Assembly: GCF_028710345.1 (NCBI RefSeq) | Contig: NZ_JAQTUH010000008.1 | Span: 60,570 to 124,569, forward strand | From: Sulfuricurvum sp. | Lineage (GTDB): Bacteria > Campylobacterota > Campylobacteria > Campylobacterales > Sulfurimonadaceae | Length of the DNA stretch: 64,000 nucleotides | Reading direction: 5' to 3' | In this document: piece by piece, positions 8,206-16,603 of the stretch | Position numbering within the stretch: position 1 is the stretch's first letter | How the letters are laid out: every line of letters starts with the position of its first letter | Notes under the pieces: model-generated | Told to the model about the DNA's origin: nothing | Seen by the model: only the letters and a program-made list of their open reading frames with translations | Databases searched by the model: none | Position numbers and translations under genes: made by a program

Positions 8206-9259
8206 AATGAATAGCCTACCCCTTAAAAAAGAGATAGAAACCACCAAAATCCTTAAAAAATCGATCAGTGCGAACCGTGCTTTGGCACGTCTGAACGGTG
8301 TGGCGAAGATTATCCCAAACAGTGCGATCCTCATCAACTCTTTGGTGCTCCAAGAGGCAAAAGACAGCTCTGAGATCGAAAATATCATTACAACGCATGA
8401 CGAACTCTATCGTGCAGGTTTAGATATTTCCAGTGTCACTAATGAAGCAAAAGAGGTACAAAACTATCGAGAAGCACTGCTAAGAGGTTTTTCTCTCGTA
8501 CAAGATAATCGTTTGTTACTCAAAAAGTACATCATAGAGATTCAGCAGGTATTAGAACAGAACAATGCAGGTGTGCGCCGTCAAAGCGGTACGATTTTGA
8601 AAAATATACAAACGGGAGAGGTCGTTTTTACGCCACCGCAAGAGTATGAGGTTATACAGGCACTTTTAGATAATCTCGAAACGTATATCAATGAACCAAA
8701 CGAGATAGACGATCTCATCAATATGGCGATTATCCATTATCAGTTTGAGTCTATCCATCCGTTTTATGATGGGAACGGGCGAACGGGGCGGATTATCAAC
8801 ATCTTGTATCTGATTTTAAAAGATTTACTCGATATTCCTATCCTCTATCTGAGCCGCTATATTATCACTCATAAGGCGGATTATTATAGACTTCTCCAAG
8901 AGGTTAGAACCAAAGATAATTGGGAAGAGTGGATTTTGTATATGCTCGATGGTGTGGAGCAAACGTCGCTCGAAACGGTTGACCTTATAAATGGCATCAA
9001 TGATTTGATGATTGCTACCCAAGAGAAAATATCTGTGCAACTGCCGAAGATTTACAGCAAAGATTTGGTTGAGGTACTATTTATGCATCCGTATACGAAG
9101 ATTGAGTTTTTAGTGGATAGATTAGGTATTACAAGACAAACCGCATCTAAATATCTTAATGAACTCGAAACTATGGGAATTTTAAAAAATATTCAAATCA
9201 AGAACAGTAAGTTTTTTATTAATATTGAGTTATTTGATATGTTAAGAAAAGGCATTTAA
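8189..9259 (+). CDS. Fic-domain AMPylase with C-terminal winged helix
   Basis: The 356-residue product has the canonical Fic motif HPFYDGNGRTGR (190-201), with catalytic H190 and the anion-binding loop, so it should transfer AMP from ATP to hydroxyl groups on proteins. The N-terminal inhibitory helix is present (S60-x3-E64-N65 within SSEIEN), making it a class II, self-inhibited Fic. The C-terminal 70 residues form a winged helix (ITRQTASKYLNELETMGIL) that may bind DNA. The ATG at 8189 overlaps the preceding gene by 17 bases; an ATG at 8207, just past that stop, is equally likely and neither has a strong ribosome site. Translational coupling with the GHKL-nuclease is plausible. The target protein is unknown. 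Confidence 0.9.
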   Translation: MVKQFKMNSLPLKKEIETTKILKKSISANRALARLNGVAKIIPNSAILINSLVLQEAKDSSEIENIITTHDELYRAGLDISSVTNEAKEVQNYREALLRGFSLVQDNRLLLKKYIIEIQQVLEQNNAGVRRQSGTILKNIQTGEVVFTPPQEYEVIQALLDNLETYINEPNEIDDLINMAIIHYQFESIHPFYDGNGRTGRIINILYLILKDLLDIPILYLSRYIITHKADYYRLLQEVRTKDNWEEWILYMLDGVEQTSLETVDLINGINDLMIATQEKISVQLPKIYSKDLVEVLFMHPYTKIEFLVDRLGITRQTASKYLNELETMGILKNIQIKNSKFFINIELFDMLRKGI

Positions 9260-9275
9260 TTTGACATATTCAAAG

Positions 9276-9334
9276 AGCTATGTTAAAAAAACACAAAAAA
9301 GTTAACATAGCTTTAGACCTATGTTAAAAAAACA
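9276..9334. repeat. Direct and inverted CTATGTTAA repeats after fic
   Basis: CTATGTTAAAAAAACA occurs exactly twice (9278-9293 and 9319-9334). Between the copies lies an inverted arm, TTAACATAGCT (9302-9312), which pairs with AGCTATGTTAA (9276-9286) in an 11-bp stem with a 15-base loop. A weaker TTTACATAAC follows at 9342. The cluster ends 35 bases before the trmN6-like ATG. It could be an operator array, perhaps for the Fic winged helix, or a terminator for fic. Confidence 0.6.
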
Positions 9335-9368
9335 GCAAAATCTTTACATAACTAAAAAAGGTATCTAA

Positions 9369-10067
9369 ATGCTCCTTTATCAACCTGACGGAGGCTATTG
9401 TTACAACAGCGATTCGATATTGCTGTACGGATTCATCTCCCGTTTTGCCCCGAAGGGAAAAATACTCGATGTCGGTGCGGGGAGCGGAATCGTGGGGCTT
9501 TTGATCGGGCGGGATTTTCCCTCCGTGAGCCTCGAAGCCATCGAAAAACAGCCTCTGTATGTCGAATTTGCCCGTCGAAATGCGGCGATTAACGGTATCG
9601 ACTACACTCTTCACGAAGGGGACTTTTTAGAGTTGGGAAATCATGGTAGTTATGACTGGATCGTATCGAATCCGCCGTTTTACCATGAGAACGTGTCACG
9701 CTCGGAGAATCCGATTCTCCATCAGGCACGTTATAACGTTCATTTGCCGATTGAGCCGTTTATGAACAAAATATCAAAGCTTTTAAAATCCAATGGTGAA
9801 GCGGCGATTTGTTATGATGCGCGTCAATTTGTGCAACTTTGTAGTGCGTGTGAACGTACAGGATTAAGAGTCGTTGAGGTACAATTCGTCCATTCAAAAG
9901 AGGATCGTCCCAGTACACTGGTGATGCTCCATCTAAAAAAGAATTCCAAAGCGGCTCTCACCGTTTTGCCTCCGATGATTACGGAAGCAAACGGTGTTTA
10001 TACCCCTGCGGTGCAAGCGATCTACGATAAAGCAAAGGTGCACAGTATCAAATGTCCGAATACATGA
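9369..10067 (+). CDS. trmN6: tRNA1(Val) adenine-37 N6-methyltransferase-like protein
   Basis: The 232-residue product is a class I SAM methyltransferase: motif I DVGAGSG (34-40) and the adenine-N6 motif NPPFY (101-105). It starts with the family's YQPDGGYCYNSDSILL pattern, as in TrmN6/YfiC, which methylates A37 of tRNA-Val. The family is right; the exact tRNA substrate is inferred. The next gene starts inside its 3' end (16-base overlap), so the two are coupled and probably lead a unit continuing to trpC. Composition returns to the genome norm after the AT-rich patch upstream. Confidence 0.85.
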   Translation: MLLYQPDGGYCYNSDSILLYGFISRFAPKGKILDVGAGSGIVGLLIGRDFPSVSLEAIEKQPLYVEFARRNAAINGIDYTLHEGDFLELGNHGSYDWIVSNPPFYHENVSRSENPILHQARYNVHLPIEPFMNKISKLLKSNGEAAICYDARQFVQLCSACERTGLRVVEVQFVHSKEDRPSTLVMLHLKKNSKAALTVLPPMITEANGVYTPAVQAIYDKAKVHSIKCPNT

Positions 10068-10429
10068 CACAAGAAGGTTTCTCTTACGCATTCGACCCCT
10101 CTGCTTGCGCAAAATGCGGAGGGAACTGCTGTACGGGTGAGAGCGGTAGTATTTTTGTCTCTGTTACTGAAATAACCGCAATCGCCAAGCTCCTAGAGAT
10201 GGATGAGGGGGAATTTCGTCGGACGTATTTGCGCAAAGAGGGATTTCGATTTTCTCTCAAAGAGCGGCTTGTAAACGGTTCATACGACTGTGCGTTTTTT
10301 AATCGTTCACTAAATGGGTGTAGTATTTACGCCGCGCGTCCGTTGCAGTGTCGAACGTTTCCTTTTTGGGACTATTTTCGTCACCGTATCGATGAACTGA
10401 AACTTGAATGTCCGGGGATAATTGGATGA
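10052..10429 (+). CDS. YkgJ-family cysteine-cluster protein
   Basis: The 125-residue product carries the YkgJ/CxxCxxxCC cluster (CAKCGGNCCTGESG near residues 19-32) and a second Cys set (CSIYAARPLQCRTFPFW). Such proteins are thought to bind zinc or an iron-sulfur cluster; their role is not established. It overlaps the upstream methyltransferase gene by 16 bases and ends in an ATGA overlap with the TPR gene, so translation is chained. A second, different Cys-cluster protein (YcgN type) lies at 52.4 kb. Confidence 0.82.
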   Translation: MSEYMTQEGFSYAFDPSACAKCGGNCCTGESGSIFVSVTEITAIAKLLEMDEGEFRRTYLRKEGFRFSLKERLVNGSYDCAFFNRSLNGCSIYAARPLQCRTFPFWDYFRHRIDELKLECPGIIG

Positions 10430-11700
10430 TAAAAATAATCATTGCCTCAATGTTGATTGTTTTAGGTGTAGAGGGTGCTACGAAAAAAGTTTCTCCTCCC
10501 ACACCTAAAATACAACCTATCGAACTTGATGAAAATGGGTATATACTCGCGGCACTCGATGCTCAATCACGTCATAAAAATGAGTTGGCATCCCTTTACT
10601 ACGAAAAACTCTATACGCAAACCGGACAAAAAGAGTATTTATACAACTCCCTACGGATGATAGAACCGATAGATGAAGCAAAATTTACGACGCTAACCAA
10701 TAGTGCATTAAGTAAAAATCCTGACGATAGTACCCTTAAACGTTTTTCGATTATTTCGTTATTAAAAAGTGGTAAGTTTTCTCAAGCAGTTCAAGAGGCG
10801 ACACAATTAAGCGATAAAACCAAAGCACCATCGGATTACGCATTACTCGCAGACGGGTATCTAAAAATGGCGAATTACCAAGGGGGATTTGGTGCTCTTC
10901 AAAAAGGGTATAACATAAATTTCGATAACGAGATGGCTGAGCGGATGGCACTTATCCAATACGTTCATTTAGGAGAGAAAAAAGAGGCAATTGCCTTTTT
11001 AAAACAGCATATCGGTGTACATGGTAATAGCAAAGTAATCGGAAACCGTTTAGGAAGTTTTTATGCCGATAGCGGTGCATTGGATGATGCAGCGCAAATA
11101 TACGAAGAGACCTATGATTTATCCCATGACCCTCTCATCGCGGGTGAGGCGATTAAAATATATGTGTATCAGCAAAATACCCTAAAACTCAATGCTCTTT
11201 TAGAGAAATCTGGAGTTAATGATCCTTTTTTACTGGAACTGTATGTACGTGATAAACAATTTGATAAAGCATCTGAATTGGCAAAAAAACTCTATAAGCA
11301 AGATCCCAATCCTCTCTATCTCGCACAAAGTTCAGTTTTTAGTTACGAAGCCGCTAAAAATAAAAACGATCCTAAGCTTTTAGATGAGGTTGTGGGTGGT
11401 TTGAAGCAGGTAAGTATAGAGATGGAAAGTCCCCTTTATCTCAATTATCTAGGATATTTGTTAATCGATCATGATATGAATATTACTGAGGGGATGGGAT
11501 ACGTTAAACGGGCACTTTTGCAACAACCCGAGTCACCGTTTTATCTCGATTCATTGGCATGGGGACACTATAAACTTAATGAATGTAGTGAAGCACTCCG
11601 TTTGATAAAGCAGGTTGAATCGTTAATCGGTACGGAAGAAGATGAGGTGAGAGAACACCTTAAAGCGATTGAGAAGTGTACAATAAAGGAGAAAAATTAA
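10426..11700 (+). CDS. Exported TPR-repeat protein
   Basis: The 424-residue product starts [18 protein letters not shown], a likely signal peptide, followed by a TPR-like helical array across the rest, with pairs such as [20 protein letters not shown] and [22 protein letters not shown] arrays hold protein partners; here it should be periplasmic or membrane-anchored. The ATG at 10426 is chosen because it overlaps the preceding stop as ATGA and starts exactly at the signal peptide; a longer reading from 10408 would bury the signal. trpC follows 2 bases after the stop. The function is unknown. Confidence 0.8.
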   Translation: MIKIIIASMLIVLGVEGATKKVSPPTPKIQPIELDENGYILAALDAQSRHKNELASLYYEKLYTQTGQKEYLYNSLRMIEPIDEAKFTTLTNSALSKNPDDSTLKRFSIISLLKSGKFSQAVQEATQLSDKTKAPSDYALLADGYLKMANYQGGFGALQKGYNINFDNEMAERMALIQYVHLGEKKEAIAFLKQHIGVHGNSKVIGNRLGSFYADSGALDDAAQIYEETYDLSHDPLIAGEAIKIYVYQQNTLKLNALLEKSGVNDPFLLELYVRDKQFDKASELAKKLYKQDPNPLYLAQSSVFSYEAAKNKNDPKLLDEVVGGLKQVSIEMESPLYLNYLGYLLIDHDMNITEGMGYVKRALLQQPESPFYLDSLAWGHYKLNECSEALRLIKQVESLIGTEEDEVREHLKAIEKCTIKEKN

Positions 11701-11702
11701 TT

Positions 11703-12488
11703 ATGATATTAGATGACATCATCAAAAAAACCAAAGAAGATTTAATAGAGCGCGAAGCTAAATTTAGTATGGAGTGGCTTGGGCGTTCATTGGCATTTAA
11801 TGCTCGTGCTCCACGCGATGTGAGACCATATCTCACCTCTACCCCTAATGAACCGTACCGCATTATCAGTGAAGTAAAAAAAGCATCTCCTTCCAAAGGG
11901 GTGATTCGTGAAGATTTCGATCCTATAGCGATAGCTCAGGCGTATGAACGCGGTGGTGCGAATGCTATTTCTATCCTCACTGAACCCCATTTTTTTCAAG
12001 GAAATCTTGATTATCTCGCGGAAATTCGACGTTATGTCGGTATTCCTTTGTTACGTAAAGATTTTATCGTCTCCAAATATCAGCTTCTCGAAGCATTGGT
12101 ATACGGCGCTGATTTTGTTCTTCTAATCGCGGCGGCACTTTCCACGAGTGAGCTTAAAGAGCTGTTGAACTATACTCGCCATTTAGGGATGGAAGCGTTG
12201 GTCGAGATTCACGACAAATCAGAACTTACCAAAGCGATTAGCGCTGGTGCGGATATTATCGGGATCAATCACCGAAATCTCCAAACATTCGATATGAATA
12301 TGAACCTCAGTTATGATCTTATTCCTTTGATTCCAAATGGTAAAATTATTGTTGCCGAGAGCGGTATCTACGAACATGGTCAATTAGAAGATTTAAATAA
12401 AGCAGGTGTTGATGCATTTTTGGTCGGCGAATCGTTAATGCGTCAAGATGATGTCGAAACTGCACTAAAAACTCTCAAAAACGGATAA
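11703..12488 (+). CDS. trpC: Indole-3-glycerol-phosphate synthase
   Basis: The 261-residue (beta/alpha)8 enzyme has the TrpC signatures [11 protein letters not shown] (catalytic Lys region near 53-63), [30 protein letters not shown] and VAESGI. It closes the indole ring from CdRP in tryptophan synthesis. An in-frame ATG at 11676 lies inside the TPR gene; the start at 11703 is chosen for the AGGAG at 11686-11690 and the family-typical MILDDI. It is alone here, not with other trp genes, which is common in Campylobacterota. Confidence 0.96.
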   Translation: MILDDIIKKTKEDLIEREAKFSMEWLGRSLAFNARAPRDVRPYLTSTPNEPYRIISEVKKASPSKGVIREDFDPIAIAQAYERGGANAISILTEPHFFQGNLDYLAEIRRYVGIPLLRKDFIVSKYQLLEALVYGADFVLLIAAALSTSELKELLNYTRHLGMEALVEIHDKSELTKAISAGADIIGINHRNLQTFDMNMNLSYDLIPLIPNGKIIVAESGIYEHGQLEDLNKAGVDAFLVGESLMRQDDVETALKTLKNG

Positions 12489-12498
12489 CATAGATTAT

Positions 12499-12517
12499 TT
12501 GCTTCTTTTTTAAGCAA
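12499..12517 (+). terminator. Weak hairpin after trpC
   Basis: TTGCTT (12499-12504) and AAGCAA (12512-12517) pair around a T-rich 7-base loop, 10 bases after the trpC stop. No T run follows, so termination here is uncertain. Confidence 0.35.
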
Positions 12518-12575
12518 CCCTTGATATTACTTTAGGATATGATTAAGTAAGTCTTATTTTTCACAAGGGGTGCAA

Positions 12576-13940
12576 ATGATCGAACCGGTAAGTCCAGAAT
12601 TACAAAAGTTTTATAATATTTTTGAAAGTGTTGATAAAAATAAAATCCCTGAGTTTAAAGACTTTTTGGAAGCCAATGCGGTTAATTTTAACCTTTTTAA
12701 AGAGGGAAATTTTATAGAACGCTCTTTTCCTTTTGATATGATTCCCCGCATTATTCCAAAAAAAGAGTTTGATGAGTTGGAAGCTGGGATTATTCAACGT
12801 GTAAAAGCATTGAATGCATTTTTAAATGATATTTACAACGAACAAAAAATTGTCCAAGACGGTGTCGTTCCGCGTGAATATGTTGATTCGGCAAAAGCTT
12901 TTTTACCTGAGTATATGGGTGTAAATCCCCCTAAAGGGATTCGTACCCATATAAGCGGGATTGATTTGGTCAAAGATGCGGTAAGCGGTGATTGGGTTAT
13001 CCTAGAAGATAACCTACGAGTTCCAAGCGGTGTGAGTTATCCGTTAACGATTCGTCGTGCATTTCGACACACCTATCCTGAATTTTTTGAGCAGATGAAT
13101 ATATCTAAAATCAAACAATACGGTGAACAGCTGAAAGCGGCTATGAATTATGTTAATACCGGTGGACTTAATGTTGTTCTCACTCCCGGACGGTATAACT
13201 CTGCCTATTACGAGCACAGTTACTTAGCCAAAATTACCGATGCAACATTGGCAAACGGTGAAGATTTGGTTGTTGAAAATGACGAAGTATTTTTGTGTAC
13301 TTATAATGATGAACGTCTTCGTGTAGGGGCGATTTATCGTCGGCTTGATGATGATTTTCTTGATCCTGAAGAGTTTGATGAAGAGAGTCTTATCGGTGTA
13401 CGCGGTTTGGCCCGTGCATATCGTGCGGGAAATGTTGCACTCATGAATAGTATCGGTAATGGAGTTGCTGATGACAAAGGTATTTATTACTTTGTCCCTC
13501 AAATGGTCAAATATTATTTAAATGAAGAGCCTATTTTGCGTAATGCACCTACTTATTTGCCCTATTATGAAAAAGATCGTCAATACGTTCTCGATAATAT
13601 CGATAAACTGGTTATCAAAGATGTTGCCGAAGCAGGGGGATATGGGGTTTTATTCGGTAACCGTTTGAGTTCAGAAAAACGTGCAGAAATTATTGAGATG
13701 ATTTTAGCTGAACCACGTCGATGGATTGCCCAAGAAGTAATCGAATTTTACGATCTTCCCTGTATGATGGAAGAGGGAGTCGTCCCTCGTAAGGCAGATT
13801 TACGTGCTTATGTCATTTACGGCGAAGAGGTGAGTGTGAGTATGGGGGGACTTACCCGTTATGCGATGGAAGAGGGAAATTACCTCGTTAACTCCTCACA
13901 GGGAGGTGGATTCAAAGATACATGGGTGGTGGAATTATGA
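12576..13940 (+). CDS. Circularly permuted ATP-grasp ligase
   Basis: The roughly 454-residue product has the hallmarks of circularly permuted ATP-grasp proteins (CP_ATPgrasp, former DUF404/407): VILEDNLRVPSGVSYPL, LTPGRYNSAYYEHSYLA, a KDVAEAGGYGVLFG loop, and the C-terminal GGLTRYAMEEGNYLVNSSQG followed by KDTWV. The family is predicted to form amide bonds using ATP; no substrate is established. The ATG at 12576 is preferred over a GTG at 12570 because AAGGGG lies 5 bases upstream. It ends in an ATGA overlap with the alpha-E gene. The pairing is a known conserved one and suggests a shared peptide or amide modification pathway. Confidence 0.9.
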   Translation: MIEPVSPELQKFYNIFESVDKNKIPEFKDFLEANAVNFNLFKEGNFIERSFPFDMIPRIIPKKEFDELEAGIIQRVKALNAFLNDIYNEQKIVQDGVVPREYVDSAKAFLPEYMGVNPPKGIRTHISGIDLVKDAVSGDWVILEDNLRVPSGVSYPLTIRRAFRHTYPEFFEQMNISKIKQYGEQLKAAMNYVNTGGLNVVLTPGRYNSAYYEHSYLAKITDATLANGEDLVVENDEVFLCTYNDERLRVGAIYRRLDDDFLDPEEFDEESLIGVRGLARAYRAGNVALMNSIGNGVADDKGIYYFVPQMVKYYLNEEPILRNAPTYLPYYEKDRQYVLDNIDKLVIKDVAEAGGYGVLFGNRLSSEKRAEIIEMILAEPRRWIAQEVIEFYDLPCMMEEGVVPRKADLRAYVIYGEEVSVSMGGLTRYAMEEGNYLVNSSQGGGFKDTWVVEL

Positions 13941-14629
13941 TAATCAATAGTATGGCAATCTCGGTTAATACAGCGCAACGACTCTATTGGTTCGGTCGTT
14001 ATGTACAACGTGCTGAAACGATGCTCAAAGAGTTAGTCAACAGTTATGATTATGTAATAGATCGTGATTTTGAGGATGGGCGAAAACTCTATGCTAAACT
14101 GGGAGTAGAAATTGAGTATAACAATGCACTTGATTTTCTCAAACAAGGGGTATATGGAACGTATGGCGGGAGTGTAGAAGATATTATTAACTGGGCGCGT
14201 GAAAATGCTATAGAGTCGCGTCATTTACTCGATGAGAGAGGTTTCTCAACCCTCAATAAAATTCATAATCAACTTGTTGCCGGACGTGATAAGGCGGTTA
14301 GCCCTAGCAACCTTGAAGAGATTATTGATAACTGTAGCCTTATACTTGGAATATTTTCAACAGAGCTTGATCGAACCCGAGCGTATCAGTTGATACGATT
14401 CGGACAGCAAATAGAGCGTTTTGATTTGATATTACGTTTGTATGGTGAAATCGAGATGGTGGCAGCTGATATTGATGTGATTAATACTATCGCCAGACAG
14501 TTGAATCGCAATTATCGTCCAATCAATATAACGACTTCGGATATTTCAAAATTTTTGCTATTTCTTAACAGTGTTGTTGATCGTGTTATTGTCAAAGAGA
14601 GCTCTCAAACACAATCACAGGGAGAATAA
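13937..14629 (+). CDS. Alpha-E domain protein (DUF403)
   Basis: The 230-residue, mostly helical product has the alpha-E start: ISVNTAQRLYWFGRYVQRAE, with the RLYWxGRYxxRAE signature. Alpha-E proteins are encoded beside circularly permuted ATP-grasp ligases across bacteria and are predicted partners; no biochemical role is settled. The start at 13937 forms an ATGA overlap with the ligase gene, and the AstE-like gene follows 2 bases after the stop, so all four genes (12.6-16.5 kb) are one translationally coupled operon. No transglutaminase or proteasome-like peptidase, common companions elsewhere, is present. Confidence 0.9.
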   Translation: MIINSMAISVNTAQRLYWFGRYVQRAETMLKELVNSYDYVIDRDFEDGRKLYAKLGVEIEYNNALDFLKQGVYGTYGGSVEDIINWARENAIESRHLLDERGFSTLNKIHNQLVAGRDKAVSPSNLEEIIDNCSLILGIFSTELDRTRAYQLIRFGQQIERFDLILRLYGEIEMVAADIDVINTIARQLNRNYRPINITTSDISKFLLFLNSVVDRVIVKESSQTQSQGE

Positions 14630-14631
14630 GG

Positions 14632-15570
14632 ATGGGTCTTATCGAAGAAGTTTTTACCATCGAACTTCCCGTAGGGGAGAATTTTAGAATTCAGCGATGT
14701 CGGTATACTTCTCCTAATACAGAAGCAAAAAAAAGAATTTCCATCGTCAGCGGTATTCACGGAGATGAATTAGAGGGGCAATACGTCTGTTTTTTATTGG
14801 GCGAATGGTTGAGAAATAACCCTGATAAAATCAAAGGGACGATAGATATCTATCCCGCTATTAACTCATTGGGGATTGATAGTATTACCCGTTCCATCCC
14901 ATTTTACGATGTTGATCTTAATCGCACTTTTCCGGGGAGTAAGAACGATTTTCTCCCTGCTCAGATAGCTGATGGTGTGGTGGATGTGATGCGTGGAAGC
15001 GATTTTGCTATCGATATTCACTCCAGTAATGTATTTTTACGGGAGATTCCTCAGGTTCGTATCGCAAAGGCTCAAGAAGCTTCGTTAGTCCCTTTGGCAA
15101 ATTTGCTGAATATCGATTTTGTGTGGGTGCACGATGCGGTAACCGTTTTGGAATCGACCTTTGCCCATGCTATGAATACAATCGGTACGAAAACGCTGGT
15201 CGTGGAGATGGGTGTGGGGATGCGTTTGGGGCATGCGTACGGTCATCAGTTACTCAAAGGGATTTTAAATCTGATGGCACATGAGGGGATTATCGAGAGT
15301 AAACCTCTCGATGTCAGGTTTCCGATTCAGTCCCATGTCGGTGAAGTGGCGTATCTCAATGCATCCTGTCCCGGATTATTTGTCCCAGCGATAGAGCATT
15401 GTCAAATGATAACAAAAGGCTCTGTTGTGGGGCATATCGTGAACGCACTCAGCGGTGAGGTGATGGATGAAGTGATTGCCCCTATCGGTGGGATACTATT
15501 TACCCTCAGAGCCTACCCTATCGTCTATGAAGGATCATTATTGGGGCGTATTTTTGGAGAGAGCGAATGA
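14632..15570 (+). CDS. AstE/aspartoacylase-like zinc carboxypeptidase (M14 family), active-site intact
   Basis: The 312-residue product is in the succinylglutamate desuccinylase/aspartoacylase family. All expected active-site residues are present: zinc ligands H43 and E46 in GIHGDELEG, H130 in DIHSSN, R98 in DLNRTFPG, and general base E192 in VVEMGVG. A C-terminal barrel-like domain (after about 215) contains HIVNALSGEVMDEVIAP. Relatives hydrolyse N-acyl amino acids or remove terminal residues, so it could deacylate or trim the product of the ATP-grasp ligase upstream. It overlaps the next gene, its own paralogue, by 4 bases. Confidence 0.88.
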   Translation: MGLIEEVFTIELPVGENFRIQRCRYTSPNTEAKKRISIVSGIHGDELEGQYVCFLLGEWLRNNPDKIKGTIDIYPAINSLGIDSITRSIPFYDVDLNRTFPGSKNDFLPAQIADGVVDVMRGSDFAIDIHSSNVFLREIPQVRIAKAQEASLVPLANLLNIDFVWVHDAVTVLESTFAHAMNTIGTKTLVVEMGVGMRLGHAYGHQLLKGILNLMAHEGIIESKPLDVRFPIQSHVGEVAYLNASCPGLFVPAIEHCQMITKGSVVGHIVNALSGEVMDEVIAPIGGILFTLRAYPIVYEGSLLGRIFGESE

Positions 15571-16520
15571 GACGATTTGATATAGTGACATTGGAATCTC
15601 CTAATCGTGCCCCTTTACGTATTGAGGGGTTTATATTTGGTGAAGAGAATACAAAAGCTCCTTCGGTTGCGATAGTGGGTGCGATGAGCGGTGATCATAT
15701 CAACCAGCTTTATGTTGCATCGGGATTGGTGGAGTATCTTCGTATTAAAGAAGAAGAGGGGAAAATTGTCGGCAAAATTTTAGTCATTCCTGCGGTTAAT
15801 GCGTATGCTCTGAATATGGGAGAAAAAAATTGGCCGTTGGATAAAACCGATATTAACACCATGTTTCCCGGATACGATCAAGGGGAGACAACCCAGCGCA
15901 TTGCAGGAAGACTCTTCGAAACCCTCAAAGGGTATGACTATGGGATTATATTGGAGGGGCGCCGCGATCAGGGGATGTGTATTCCATATGTAAAACTGAT
16001 TCAAAGCGGTTATGAAGATATTGAGAGTGTTAAAGATCTCGGTATCGGATTCGTCCATTATCGAGCGCATGAACCGGTAGAGACTGTAATGTTGCAATAC
16101 AACTGGCAGTTGTGGGAGACCAAAGCATTTTCCATCGTATTTGGTAAAAACGGATCTATAGATCAAGGTGCAAGTGATGAAGTCCATATGGCACTGGTTC
16201 GCTTTTTGTCGAAACGGGGGATGCTTGACTTTTCAGTATTTGAAGGGCGTATGAGCAATATAATCGATCCTAACCGTATTACAATCTTAAAAGCATCACG
16301 TGCCGGTATTTTTATCTCCAATGTACGGTGTGGAGCACATGTACAAAAAGGGGAAGTAATCGGTAAAATTATCGATGCCTTGAGTGGTGAAAGACGGGAA
16401 AAACTCCTTTCACCATGTGAAGGGATTGTCACGTGTCAATATTCGCATCCGTTGATTTTTCAAAACTCTATTGCATTTCGTATTGCATCGGTAGAATTGA
16501 ATTATGTGAGCAAAGATTAA
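15567..16520 (+). CDS. AstE-like paralogue with all zinc ligands lost (probable pseudoenzyme)
   Basis: The 317-residue product aligns end to end with its upstream neighbour and keeps fold markers such as DINTMFPG and GKIIDALSGERREKL. Every catalytic position is replaced: H43 becomes S41, E46 becomes H44, H130 becomes E130, R98 becomes T98, and E192 becomes F192 (local numbering in the two proteins). The frame is open, the start overlaps the previous stop (ATGA), and codon use is normal. So it is a maintained non-catalytic partner or a protein with a new activity, not a decaying gene. A heterodimer with the active paralogue is the simplest inference. Confidence 0.85.
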   Translation: MRRFDIVTLESPNRAPLRIEGFIFGEENTKAPSVAIVGAMSGDHINQLYVASGLVEYLRIKEEEGKIVGKILVIPAVNAYALNMGEKNWPLDKTDINTMFPGYDQGETTQRIAGRLFETLKGYDYGIILEGRRDQGMCIPYVKLIQSGYEDIESVKDLGIGFVHYRAHEPVETVMLQYNWQLWETKAFSIVFGKNGSIDQGASDEVHMALVRFLSKRGMLDFSVFEGRMSNIIDPNRITILKASRAGIFISNVRCGAHVQKGEVIGKIIDALSGERREKLLSPCEGIVTCQYSHPLIFQNSIAFRIASVELNYVSKD

Positions 16521-16603
16521 AGTAAAAATACATTTTAGTCTTTATTTGAAATTTTTAATGATATAATTATTTTATATAATGAAGATGAAATGGATATTTT
16601 TTA

